A stretch of 64,000 bases of DNA, taken from the NCBI RefSeq assembly GCF_030409055.1, contig NZ_CP116619.1, positions 4,751,128 to 4,815,127 of the forward strand, read 5' to 3'. The notes under the pieces are model-generated. The model was not told where the DNA came from, searched no databases, and saw only the letters and a list, made by a program, of their open reading frames with translations. A program made the translations under genes and the position numbers. Below, piece by piece: positions 23,284-30,804 of the stretch. Every line of letters begins with the position of its first letter. The stretch's first letter is position 1. The DNA is from Trichocoleus desertorum NBK24. GTDB taxonomy: Bacteria; Cyanobacteriota; Cyanobacteriia; FACHB-46.

Positions 23284-23364
23284 ATGAGGAAGGGAGCGAA
23301 GCGACCCCCACCCGAACGGAACAAAGAGCTTCAAAAACTTAAAAGGGCAACCACTAGCTACTAA
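23284..23364 (+). CDS. Possible 26-aa leader peptide
   Basis: An ATG sits about at the expected transcription start and opens MRKGAKRPPPERNKELQKLK, a basic peptide with three prolines, which can slow ribosomes. AGGAG lies only two bases before the ATG. It may be a leaderless or leader peptide; evidence is thin. Confidence 0.25.
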   Translation: MRKGAKRPPPERNKELQKLKRATTSY

Positions 23365-23460
23365 CTAGCGATCGCCCCAAACTTAACCCCTCACCTCTAA
23401 ACGCCTGGACAGCCACAGAGGACGAGGGAACCCCACAACAACAAATGCAGGTATAACCTC

Positions 23461-23778
23461 ATGATTGCACAAGTTTTAACCACTCAAGCCGTTGCTCAGC
23501 AAGAACTCAATGCTTACCTTCAAAAGCAAGCTGACACCATTGCCCCTGAATCTGGCGAAGAAGATGAACGTGGTTCCGGTCGGGTTTCAGACCGTGACTT
23601 CTGGGCACGCCTCGACTGGGAAAAGTTCTGCTTCCCAGAGCGTTACCCCAACCTAGTTGAGCAGCACCGCGCCGCTGGACTAGACCCAGCAGACGAGAAG
23701 CACCTAAGCGCTGAGCCTTGGGGACGGCAACGCCCTACTCAAGCCAGAGCTGGTAAGCGTACCGTTTCAATTGACTAA
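23461..23778 (+). CDS. ERGSGR-motif small protein (105 aa), first operon gene
   Basis: The product has a helical N-terminus (QAVAQQELNAYLQKQADTIA) then EEDERGSGRVSDRDFWARLD and a basic tail. EERGSGR and a QxELxxYLxxQ helix also occur, in reversed order, in the product at 47477-47866, so the two are related by duplication and rearrangement. It opens the plus-strand operon. Function unknown. Confidence 0.7.
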   Translation: MIAQVLTTQAVAQQELNAYLQKQADTIAPESGEEDERGSGRVSDRDFWARLDWEKFCFPERYPNLVEQHRAAGLDPADEKHLSAEPWGRQRPTQARAGKRTVSID

Positions 23779-23865
23779 GAGTTCTAAACCCGCGATCGCT
23801 CTTCAACCCTACAGAGGGGCGATCGAACTACTCAAGCTCAACACATTTACTAGAAGGATTGCGCG

Positions 23866-24048
23866 ATGTACAAAATTGAAATCAAAAACCTGAAGACTGG
23901 CAAGACCCACGAGATGGCTGCTTCTGTTGACCCAAGCCGCGAGAAAGAAGACGTGGCAGAAGCGGCCAGATGGCAAATGATCAACATTCACGGATTGCAA
24001 CCTGGTGAGTGGCAAGTACTGAGCTACGGACCCATCCCAACGTTATGA
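23866..24048 (+). CDS. Uncharacterised 60-aa protein
   Basis: MYKIEIKNLKTGKTHEMAAS reads as a small beta-rich protein with a single helix and GLQPGEWQVLSYG at the end. AGAAGG precedes the ATG. Its stop overlaps the next ATG (ATGA). Function unknown. Confidence 0.7.
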   Translation: MYKIEIKNLKTGKTHEMAASVDPSREKEDVAEAARWQMINIHGLQPGEWQVLSYGPIPTL

Positions 24049-24176
24049 CTTCAGAGCAGCTACGCCAAGTCGCGATCGCCCTTACCCTGCTTCTGGTCTT
24101 GTTCCTGTCTGGTATCGGCGAACCCCAACAAACACTGCCCGTCTACACCTTGCCCTACGGAAATATCCAACCATGA
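24045..24176 (+). CDS. Small membrane protein, module copy 1 (43 aa)
   Basis: MTSEQLRQVAIALTLLLVLF followed by LSGIGEPQQTLPVYTLPYG: one membrane helix and a short outside tail. It overlaps both neighbours by ATGA. A copy about 75 percent identical by eye lies at 47208-47339, again coupled to a paralog of the next gene. Conservation of so small a frame in two places supports real translation. Confidence 0.75.
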   Translation: MTSEQLRQVAIALTLLLVLFLSGIGEPQQTLPVYTLPYGNIQP

Positions 24177-24538
24177 ACTTAAATCAGTACCCCCAAGCGA
24201 TCGCTGAAGCCTCAACCCTCGTCAACGATTTGGAGTATCAGATCAGCAAAATTAGGCGGGTCATTGCTGAAGTGGAAGGCAGACTTGATTCTCAAATTGC
24301 TTTTGGTGACTTCAGGAACGATCAACAGCGCAAAGCCACACGTTTTGACGTGCTGACCGCTGACTCTGATTATCAAGACGCATTGTCAGACCTCTCTCAG
24401 CTCAATGCATCCAAGGCCAAAGCACTAGTTGAAGTCGAGCTTCTGAGGAATGCGTATTCGACCGCCAAGATTGAGGCGAGAATGGCGATCGCTGACAAGC
24501 TACTTGCCCTAGAGTCTCGCGAAATTGCTGGAGTTTAA
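24173..24538 (+). CDS. Coiled-coil protein, module copy 1 (121 aa)
   Basis: MNLNQYPQAIAEASTLVNDL begins a protein that is nearly all helix, with a QIAFGDFRNDQQRKATRF break in the middle. The paralog at 46846-47211 is alike over the full length. In this copy the gene lies upstream of a Rad52-like annealase, so an accessory role in recombination is possible, though not shown. Confidence 0.8.
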   Translation: MNLNQYPQAIAEASTLVNDLEYQISKIRRVIAEVEGRLDSQIAFGDFRNDQQRKATRFDVLTADSDYQDALSDLSQLNASKAKALVEVELLRNAYSTAKIEARMAIADKLLALESREIAGV

Positions 24539-24547
24539 CGAGTGTAA

Positions 24548-24563
24548 TTCCCCAATTGGGGAA
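24548..24563. repeat. AATT-centred palindrome TTCCCCAATTGGGGAA (copy 3)
   Basis: An exact copy 10 bp past the stop of the 121-aa gene. The paralogous gene at 46846 also has this palindrome right after its stop, so it travels with the module. Confidence 0.85.
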
Positions 24564-24642
24564 ACGTGACGGGCGATCGCTCTGGGTCACTGGAATGGGT
24601 GATAGGGGCGATCGTGACCACTGACTTTGAGGAGGAAGAAAG

Positions 24643-24978
24643 GTGAGAACACTGCCGGATGTGAGCCAGTTTGCAGAGCAGTTCAGGGCGATCGCTTACT
24701 GCCCAGTACCAGCCTGCTTCTGTGGAGAGTGTGACGATCCAGACCTGCGAGAAGAGCACTGCCTTGAGGAGGGGGAAGATCTAGCAACTTTTGACTGTGC
24801 AGGCTGCAAGCGAGAGCTGCCCTGGTGCTTCGGCGCAGACGACCATCTAGCCAGTGGCGAGAGTTTATTCGACTACTGCGACAACTGCGCGGAGGTTATC
24901 AGGAAAGGTCAGGCTCCTGACTGCTGGAAAGAGGATAAAACAATCGCTCGGATGTTTGGCCATGACTCAAGAAATTAA
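24643..24978 (+). CDS. Cys-rich probable zinc protein (111 aa)
   Basis: AGGAGGAAGAAAG stands before the GTG start. CPVPACFCGEC, DCAGCKRELPWC and YCDNCAEVI give at least three CxxC-like groups, enough for one or two zinc ions, in an acidic protein. No family is recognised. Its last bases overlap the next gene. Confidence 0.72.
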   Translation: MRTLPDVSQFAEQFRAIAYCPVPACFCGECDDPDLREEHCLEEGEDLATFDCAGCKRELPWCFGADDHLASGESLFDYCDNCAEVIRKGQAPDCWKEDKTIARMFGHDSRN

Positions 24979-25474
24979 CCGAGACACAAAAATGACAGAC
25001 CTTCAAAGAGCCGCGATCGCAACTAGCCTCTGGGCCTTTGCTGCTGGATGTTTACTTGGTGGCAAGTATCTAGAAAATGACAACCTGAAGAAGGTTGGTT
25101 ATGGCGGCGGGGCAGCGATGGCACTGTTTATAGTGACGGACGTTATCAACGTGCATCGAAAGGCTAATCAGGAGAAGGCACAGCAACTACAGGAAAAGCC
25201 AATGAACATCTGCTCTGCAATCCAATGTCCGTTTGCCAATGTCGAAGTTGGTCCAGGTAAATCCTCTGGCTGCTCTCGATACAGCAGTGCTTGGTTGTGC
25301 CATCTGCGAGCAAATCACAAGCCTTTATTCAAGCAGCCTCATGAGTATTGGTTGTTTGCCAACCTGTATGAGGACGCGATCGCTGAACTGAAGCAGGAGA
25401 ACGACGCTTTCATTGCTGGAGACGAATCCTCACAGTTACAGCTTGAAACTAAGAAGCGTTTGAGTGAGCACTAA
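24962..25474 (+). CDS. Membrane-linked protein with Cys motif (170 aa)
   Basis: MTQEINRDTKMTDLQRAAIA precedes two hydrophobic stretches (LWAFAAGCLLGG and YGGGAAMALFIVTDVI). Then come CSAIQCPFANVEVGPGKSSG and CSRYSSAWLC with evenly spaced Cys, and a helical tail. A start at the internal ATG 24992 is also possible. Function unknown. Confidence 0.7.
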   Translation: MTQEINRDTKMTDLQRAAIATSLWAFAAGCLLGGKYLENDNLKKVGYGGGAAMALFIVTDVINVHRKANQEKAQQLQEKPMNICSAIQCPFANVEVGPGKSSGCSRYSSAWLCHLRANHKPLFKQPHEYWLFANLYEDAIAELKQENDAFIAGDESSQLQLETKKRLSEH

Positions 25475-25476
25475 TC

Positions 25477-26163
25477 ATGAAACTAGAAGAGATTCTTCCC
25501 CAATTGCAGGCATGGTTTCTGCCAGAGGAGCATAAAGAGCGAGACCTCCCGGGTGGTGGCCGCTGGTTCTTCGTTCCACATCAGCTGATCACCCAAAGGC
25601 TGAATGCTGTCTGCCCTGGCGAGTGGAGCACGGATTACAGTGACCCAATTACAAACGGAGACTACACTGTCATTCGCTGCAAACTCACCATCTGTGGCGT
25701 GACCCGCACCGGAATTGGTGATGACAAAACCCAGCCGGAAAGGAACGATCGCGGCAAAGCCAAAATCATTGGCACGCCGCCAGTGCGAGCATTCCGCAAT
25801 GCCTTCAAGGATGCGGCAGAGCAGTTTGGTCTATGCGCTTACCTCGATGAGCAAAAGGGACGACAGGGCAAAGAAGCCTTCATTCGCTATATGCAGGGCA
25901 AGGGTGATGGTAGAGCTGCTAAGTTCGCGATGGAAAACGGTTGGAATAGTGACCCAACTCCGATCGCTGAAGGTCCGGTTGGACGCGAGCGATTAATGCA
26001 CGAAACCACCCAGGAAATGAAGCGGCTGGGATGGACTGAGATTCAGGGTCGCAATTATTTGAAGCATCAGTTTGCGGGGAAGGAGACTCGCGCCAAACTT
26101 ACCAACAATGAGTTGAGCCAGTTTCTGGCTTATTTGAAAGCTCAAGCGGCTGCTGTGGCTTAG
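25477..26163 (+). CDS. Rad52-like single-strand annealing protein
   Basis: The 228-residue protein has GGGRWFFVPHQLITQRLNAV, CPGEWSTDYSDPITNGDYTV, RCKLTICGVTRTGIGDDKTQ and VRAFRNAFKDAAEQFGLCAY, the order of the Rad52/DdrA fold, in which a strand-rich sheet and the long helix bind single strands in a ring. Phage versions pair complementary ends during recombination-driven replication. The C-terminal 80 residues are a helical extension. A terminator follows at 26189. It is the most informative gene of this operon half. Confidence 0.85.
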   Translation: MKLEEILPQLQAWFLPEEHKERDLPGGGRWFFVPHQLITQRLNAVCPGEWSTDYSDPITNGDYTVIRCKLTICGVTRTGIGDDKTQPERNDRGKAKIIGTPPVRAFRNAFKDAAEQFGLCAYLDEQKGRQGKEAFIRYMQGKGDGRAAKFAMENGWNSDPTPIAEGPVGRERLMHETTQEMKRLGWTEIQGRNYLKHQFAGKETRAKLTNNELSQFLAYLKAQAAAVA

Positions 26164-26188
26164 TAAAATAATTTCAGCTAAGATTCTG

Positions 26189-26214
26189 AGCCCTGTCGCT
26201 GGCAGGGCTTTTTC
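26189..26214 (+). terminator. Rho-independent terminator after the Rad52-like gene
   Basis: AGCCCTG and CAGGGCT form a 7-bp stem with a 7-base loop, followed by TTTTTCC. Confidence 0.85.
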
Positions 26215-26236
26215 CTTTGGATAGAAGGGGCGATCG

Positions 26237-26920
26237 CTAATTTTGACTGGCTTCCAGGTGGCCGTCCTCAATGATTTGCCAATCGCCAGGGCGGGACACA
26301 GCGACTCTAACCGGACCTTGCAAGAAGTTTTCTAGATAGAAGTAGTTGCTGGAGTAGGCTGCCAAGGCTCCTGATGGTCTACGAATCTCATAAAGAAACT
26401 CGGTGATCTGGCGATCGCGCTCAATCCCCCGAACTAAGTCCCCGTAATAATTGCACCGTCCGATTTGAAAACTATCGCGCCACAAAGTTTTGAAGTCGAT
26501 GCCGATCCAGTCTTGAGCTGTCCAATTGCCGCCGCGATCGAGTGCTTGAAGGTCGTTTACCAGCAGGCATTTATCCGAGACCATCGCCGTGATGGTTACG
26601 ATCAGGCCCTCTACCTTTTTGCCCTTAATGAAATCCAGCGCAGCTTCATAAGTAGCGTTAGGAGCGATCTTGCTAGGACCATAGTTGGAGAGGGGTGAGT
26701 GCCGACTTCCTTCAATGCGCTCAATCGGCTCCGCCTGGTCATCTGAGCAAATCCACAAATCAACCCCTAGCCGAGTGGCTACACTCTTGAGGCTTTGCTT
26801 GGCTCCCCGAAGTAAATCGGTCGCATGAGACGCATGAGGAGCCACCAAGCGCAGGCCATTGCCAGCTGGCATCACTCGCCAAGTGCAGGGAATGAGGTGA
26901 TGAAGCTCAACGGACTGCAT
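26237..26920 (-). CDS. PAS-like domain protein (227 aa)
   Basis: The C-terminal half (WIGIDFKTLWRDSFQIGRCN, IRRPSGALAAYSSNYFYLEN, GPVRVAVSRPGDWQI) resembles a PAS fold, in which a ligand or partner would bind. The N-terminal half is of unknown fold. ATG 26920 is chosen since it starts inside the end of the RHH-like gene, as is common in this element. No output domain is visible, so it may act with that partner protein. Confidence 0.65.
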   Translation of the reverse strand: MQSVELHHLIPCTWRVMPAGNGLRLVAPHASHATDLLRGAKQSLKSVATRLGVDLWICSDDQAEPIERIEGSRHSPLSNYGPSKIAPNATYEAALDFIKGKKVEGLIVTITAMVSDKCLLVNDLQALDRGGNWTAQDWIGIDFKTLWRDSFQIGRCNYYGDLVRGIERDRQITEFLYEIRRPSGALAAYSSNYFYLENFLQGPVRVAVSRPGDWQIIEDGHLEASQN

Positions 26921-27311
26921 TGGTTGTCTCCTGATCCTGCTGCGGTAGAGCTTCCAAATATTCTTCTGCCACTCCCAAGGCCAGAGCCAGTCTAAGCAAT
27001 TCTGTCTCAGTGGGCTTATTCCCATCTCGGATTGCAGCCAGTCTCTCAGGCTTCAACTTTGGCCCCTGGAGTTTGTCCCAATTGCAGTGGATAGCGTGAG
27101 CTAGTGAGCGGTAGTGGGGGCGATCGCTGGTTGCATTGACCCAGCAGTCAGCTTCTTGCACCAGCTGCCGATATTGAGCGACTCCACCGGGGAAGCCTCG
27201 ACGGAAGAACTCCACGGCCACCTCACTGGCGGGTCTACCCCAACGCTTAGCGATCGGTTCAAGGAGTGAGTACTCCTCATCAGTGAGTGTGATGCGTAGT
27301 TGTCTGCTCAT
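26907..27311 (-). CDS. RHH/HTH-like regulator (134 aa)
   Basis: MSRQLRITLTDEEYSLLEPI with GRPASEVAVEFFRRG reads as a ribbon-helix-helix DNA-binding unit. Near 90-125 a second stretch (LKPERLAAIRDGNKPTETEL, LRLALALGVAEEYLEAL) resembles an XRE recognition helix. It is divergent from 27777 across a palindrome-rich gap that it may control. The start is chosen at ATG 27311; the upstream frame has no support. Confidence 0.68.
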   Translation of the reverse strand: MSRQLRITLTDEEYSLLEPIAKRWGRPASEVAVEFFRRGFPGGVAQYRQLVQEADCWVNATSDRPHYRSLAHAIHCNWDKLQGPKLKPERLAAIRDGNKPTETELLRLALALGVAEEYLEALPQQDQETTNAVR

Positions 27312-27356
27312 GCTGGGCTTGTCCAAGACCACCTTAAGCCTATCCCAAGACAGCAA

Positions 27357-27776
27357 AACTTCTCAAACCTTTGCTATTTGGTGCTTCCGTCGTTCCGCTT
27401 GGCTGTTAGCCGTTTGTCAGTTCCGTAAGCTGGAAGGCTTGTCTTTAAAGACTTCTGCGTTTGTTTTTTGCAGTCCATTAGTGACGCAAGGCGCATTTTC
27501 AAACAAATGTGTCACCCCCTTTGTGTCAGCAAGTCTAGGTCAGTAAAGGATTTGAGGCTCTTGCCGTTCCACATTTACGGAACGCCTGACACGGAACCGT
27601 CACATTACCCATGTGACACCTTTTAAGTCTTTCTGTGCCTAGATTTCAGGCTCTAAGCGCCTGACACGGAATGACAAATTCACTCAAAATCGTTCCGCCG
27701 TCCCTCGGTTAATTATGTTATTAGTGTCTCTATCAAGACTTTAAGTAGTCCAGATAAAGACAGGCGGAACAGAGCG
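27357..27776. promoter_or_regulatory. Control region with several dyads, no gene
   Basis: GCCTGACACGGAA occurs twice (about 27584 and 27660). GTCACAT-N5-ATGTGAC is a perfect dyad near 27600, TGTCAC-N7-GTGTCA lies near 27512, and GTTCC-N8-GGAAC lies near 27563. They share GTCA/TTCC half-sites, suggesting two kinds of bound regulator between divergent genes. Confidence 0.6.
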
Positions 27777-28253
27777 ATGAACTTGGTAGAAGGCAAGGAA
27801 GTTTTACAAAAGTGCAGATTGATTTCTAATCACAAGAGTTTGGGTGAGCGAGCCTTCCGTAAGTGGAAAAGAGAGTGCCGCATTCTGCCTAGCACCCCAC
27901 AGCGCGGAGATTGGCTGACCCCTTTTGAGACCAAGAAGCTGATCGCTTTTGCCCTTCTGAAGCGCGGCAATATCAATGCTTCTGTTACCTATGTCGATGT
28001 GTTGAAAGAGCTAGCCAAGCCTGACAACCAAGACTTGCTCAATGCTATGGCGATCGCTCCAGTCAACACCCTCATGCAGCCCTGCTATGGACGCGACTTG
28101 CCCAATGTCTTGAGGCAGCTCACGGGTTGCACCATCAACCCCCGCCGCCTGTATCGAATTGCTGAACGTCATCGGCGCGAGTTCAGCAGAGCCAAGCTTT
28201 ACTCCACTCAGCAGATCAACTGGTGGGTGGAACAAATTTGCCCAGCCGCATAG
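27777..28253 (+). CDS. Uncharacterised 158-aa basic protein
   Basis: It is rich in Arg and Lys (RAFRKWKRECRIL, PRRLYRIAERHRREFSRAKL) and mainly helical, which suggests nucleic-acid binding. No family is recognised. It begins the second half of the plus-strand operon downstream of the dyad-rich control region. Confidence 0.72.
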   Translation: MNLVEGKEVLQKCRLISNHKSLGERAFRKWKRECRILPSTPQRGDWLTPFETKKLIAFALLKRGNINASVTYVDVLKELAKPDNQDLLNAMAIAPVNTLMQPCYGRDLPNVLRQLTGCTINPRRLYRIAERHRREFSRAKLYSTQQINWWVEQICPAA

Positions 28254-28263
28254 GAGCATAACC

Positions 28264-28809
28264 ATGACCATTCCAGAGATTCAGAAAGCACTCAAAGACA
28301 ATGGCATCAACTTGAAGCCTGCTGAGGTGGAGGCCAAGCTGAAAGCCTACGGCATGACTGCTGAGCAGGTGACCCCTGACCTTATGGCTGGCTGGGTCGA
28401 AGAACTGAAGCAGGGCAAATCACAGCCTCCGGCTCGTCAAGGTAAAGGTGGAGGCTTGGCGAAGTCCGAAACTTCCACTCCCGTCTCTCAGCCTCCGACC
28501 GAATCACCCGCCCCCACTCAACAAGAAGTCCCAGTTAATGTGCAGTTCACCAACCTAGATCAGGTTCTCGGTGGAGTTGAGAACGTCGGCGTTCAAATCG
28601 TGGTTCAAACTAACGATCACATCAACCACGTTGTAGATAAAGTGCTTGGCTTCACGCAAGCTGCACCCACGATCGCGGCTCAACGCATCAATCAGCGAAT
28701 GGGGATTGTCGGAGTTGAGAACCCAGTAGAAAGCGTCCTTCAGGCAAATCGCGACTTGTGTCTCAAATCCCTGAGCCGCATTGATGAAGCGATCGCCCGC
28801 GCCTCCTAG
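28264..28809 (+). CDS. Uncharacterised 181-aa protein
   Basis: AGGAGCATAACC precedes ATG 28264. The N-terminal 55 residues (MTIPEIQKALKDNGINLKPA, AYGMTAEQVTPDLMAGWVEE) look like a small helical DNA-binding or SAP-like unit. A Pro/Gln/Ser linker and a helical C-terminal domain with NDHINHVVDKVLGFTQAAP follow. Function unknown. Confidence 0.75.
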   Translation: MTIPEIQKALKDNGINLKPAEVEAKLKAYGMTAEQVTPDLMAGWVEELKQGKSQPPARQGKGGGLAKSETSTPVSQPPTESPAPTQQEVPVNVQFTNLDQVLGGVENVGVQIVVQTNDHINHVVDKVLGFTQAAPTIAAQRINQRMGIVGVENPVESVLQANRDLCLKSLSRIDEAIARAS

Positions 28810-28845
28810 ACACACTGTAGACAGCTTATTTATTGGGAGATTCCA

Positions 28846-29139
28846 ATGGGACGCAGAGTCATAAACATAAACGGCGAAAACTATTTTGAGGGTGAAGACG
28901 ACAAGGATGGCAATCGAGTCATCAATATAGATGGCGGCACCTATACCGAACACATACAGGGTGATGTTGTTCAAGGGAGCGTGATCAATATCGATGGCAA
29001 TGAGGTTTGGTGGGAGGATCAGCCATCGCAGCAACCTCGCCAAGACTACTCTGGCTCAGATGTGATCGACGTTAACGCCACGGAGGTTGATGGGCAGCAG
29101 TCTCAGCCCAACCACACGAAGCCTTGGTGGATGGACTAA
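28846..29139 (+). CDS. VINIDG-repeat protein (97 aa)
   Basis: RVININGENYFEG, RVINIDGGTYTEHIQGD and SVINIDGNEVWWED repeat a short beta unit, followed by a polar tail with DVIDVNATEV. Similar NIxGGxYxExIxGD units occur in cyanobacterial signalling and conflict proteins as short beta-solenoid or amyloid-like adaptors; that link is from memory. There is no other domain in this protein, so it may act as a small partner. Confidence 0.7.
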   Translation: MGRRVININGENYFEGEDDKDGNRVINIDGGTYTEHIQGDVVQGSVINIDGNEVWWEDQPSQQPRQDYSGSDVIDVNATEVDGQQSQPNHTKPWWMD

Positions 29140-29492
29140 TGACAAAGACGGAAGAAATAACTTTTAGTCTTGAGCACGCGATTGATGTTGCCGCGCGGCG
29201 ATGGAGCGATCGCAACAAGTTGATGCAGATGGTTCAAGCGGATGTCAACGCAAACATCCTTGAAGCTCTCAAAGCAGAGCCTATTCATAAGGAGCAGAGA
29301 ACGCAGTGCCGGATGACTTACAGGCATCGCAATCTCTTCCTCACCCGACCCACTGAGGATGTCTATGAAATCACTGTGGGAGGTAATCCAGCGTTAGACC
29401 AAAGGGCGATCGCGCCTGTGGAGTTAGAAGAAAAGCTGTTACTCACGCTTTATGCAATCCGCACAGAGCATGAACAAACGTCCAAGCAGTAA
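29139..29492 (+). CDS. Uncharacterised 117-aa protein
   Basis: ATG 29139 overlaps the previous stop (TAATG). MTKTEEITFSLEHAIDVAAR opens a mixed alpha/beta protein with TQCRMTYRHRNLFLTRPTED in its core. No family is recognised. Confidence 0.72.
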   Translation: MTKTEEITFSLEHAIDVAARRWSDRNKLMQMVQADVNANILEALKAEPIHKEQRTQCRMTYRHRNLFLTRPTEDVYEITVGGNPALDQRAIAPVELEEKLLLTLYAIRTEHEQTSKQ

Positions 29493-29520
29493 CTCAAATG
29501 AATCAGTCACGGAGTCCCCC

Positions 29521-29916
29521 ATGAATGAACCGCAGCAACTCACGCCACAAGAACAAACCGCAGACCTCGCGATCGCCATCATCAACCAGCATCAAGCCTT
29601 TGCCGAGGAAGTGGCTGACAAAGTGATTGCTGATGCTCAGACCGTACCTGAGCGAGCGGTCGGCTTAATTCTTCGGAAGGCTGAGCAGCAAGGAGCCTTA
29701 AACACACTGCTGTTTCGGTGGCGAATCGGAGAGCCGATTGAGGTCAAAGAGAACCTGCTGCTAGACATTCTCTGGGCTACTACCTGGGTTGGTTGGGTTG
29801 TGCGAGCTGCCCTCTACGCCCTTCTTGTCGTGGTAGTAGCAGGCATAGTCCAGGCTTGGTTTCTGCCCCCCGTTCAAGACACTCAATATCAAGCAACACA
29901 GGAGACAAAAAATTGA
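29521..29916 (+). CDS. Helical protein with C-terminal membrane anchor (131 aa)
   Basis: GGAG lies 6 bases before ATG 29521. A helical soluble part (TADLAIAIINQHQAFAEEVA, KAEQQGALNTLLFRWRIGEP) is followed by one strong membrane helix (VGWVVRAALYALLVVVVAGI) and a short tail. An upstream ATG at 29470 would add 17 residues without a ribosome site. It is tail-anchored; function unknown. Confidence 0.72.
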   Translation: MNEPQQLTPQEQTADLAIAIINQHQAFAEEVADKVIADAQTVPERAVGLILRKAEQQGALNTLLFRWRIGEPIEVKENLLLDILWATTWVGWVVRAALYALLVVVVAGIVQAWFLPPVQDTQYQATQETKN

Positions 29917-30419
29917 AAAGCGCCATCTCAAAACCCAAAACTAACGCCGCCGAGATTTCCAACGCAGGTGGGGGAGTGAACTTCGTCGCTTATGCCGAGG
30001 AAGGGATGAAGACAGCGGTCACCCCTATGAACCCTGGCAAATCTGGGCTTTTTCGGGTTCCCCCACCGCAGCAGCCTGGAATCATGACGGCCCGACAAGT
30101 GGGAGCGCTCCGGGCAGCGCAAAATCAAATCTCTGTCGGTACCAAGCACGCCGTTGAAGGCTACCAGCTGATCCGCAAGATGAGCGATGACATGACCACC
30201 GTGAAGTTGGAGCACGATAAAACGATCGCTCACTACGCCAAAAATGACCTGAAGCAATTGCAGTCTCAGCATGCAGTTGGGGCATTGATGGAAAGTCTGC
30301 GGCCAGCCTACATGGACATGAATCAAGGGGTTGTAGAGCAGCGCGATGCCGCCAACGGGTATCAAGCCACTTTTAAGCAATGGAACGATCAGGCGGCTGA
30401 CCTGATGATGCTGGCTTAA
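29913..30419 (+). CDS. Uncharacterised 168-aa protein
   Basis: The TTG start at 29913 has AGGAGA 8 bases upstream and overlaps the previous stop (TTGA). The N-terminal part is flexible and Gly/Pro rich (NAGGGVNFVAYAEEG, FRVPPPQQPG); the rest is a helical coiled-coil region (EGYQLIRKMSDDMTTVKLEH). It is encoded between membrane proteins just before FtsK. Function unknown. Confidence 0.7.
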   Translation: MKSAISKPKTNAAEISNAGGGVNFVAYAEEGMKTAVTPMNPGKSGLFRVPPPQQPGIMTARQVGALRAAQNQISVGTKHAVEGYQLIRKMSDDMTTVKLEHDKTIAHYAKNDLKQLQSQHAVGALMESLRPAYMDMNQGVVEQRDAANGYQATFKQWNDQAADLMMLA

Positions 30420-30477
30420 CGAACTGCGAACTAACGGCAACTCACCTGGGTTGCCGACTTACTTATCAGGGGGATTT

Positions 30478-30804
30478 ATGCGGACAGGGGGAGGGTTCAA
30501 GTTATTTGGAGAGGCGCTGTTTGCGTTTGCGCTAGGGCGTTGGTTCACCACCACATTCTTTGACTTTTTCTGGTCATCTATTAGCGCGATCGCTCTCATC
30601 CTGATTGTGTTTGTGATGGGCTTCATTTGGATGAGCTGGACTGCTGAAGACTTGGTAGCAGAAAAACTCAGGATGGAAGGCTGGAGACTGAAGTCTCACC
30701 TCTACGTGTTGAGTGGAGCGTTTGCATTTGGAACCCTAGGCAGCGTCATTCAATGGATTGCCTACACAGTTATCCCTTGGGCTGAAGTGCAGGGGTGGCT
30801 ATGA
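30478..30804 (+). CDS. Integral membrane protein (108 aa)
   Basis: AGGGGGATTT precedes ATG 30478. Three hydrophobic stretches (about 6-22, 25-46, 73-95) are visible. It is coupled to the FtsK gene by ATGA overlap, so it may anchor or form part of the same membrane complex. No family is recognised. Confidence 0.75.
   Translation: MRTGGGFKLFGEALFAFALGRWFTTTFFDFFWSSISAIALILIVFVMGFIWMSWTAEDLVAEKLRMEGWRLKSHLYVLSGAFAFGTLGSVIQWIAYTVIPWAEVQGWL

Noticed and set aside
24535-24759. Minus-strand 74-residue frame
   Set aside because: It overlaps the convincing GTG-started zinc protein with a strong ribosome site.
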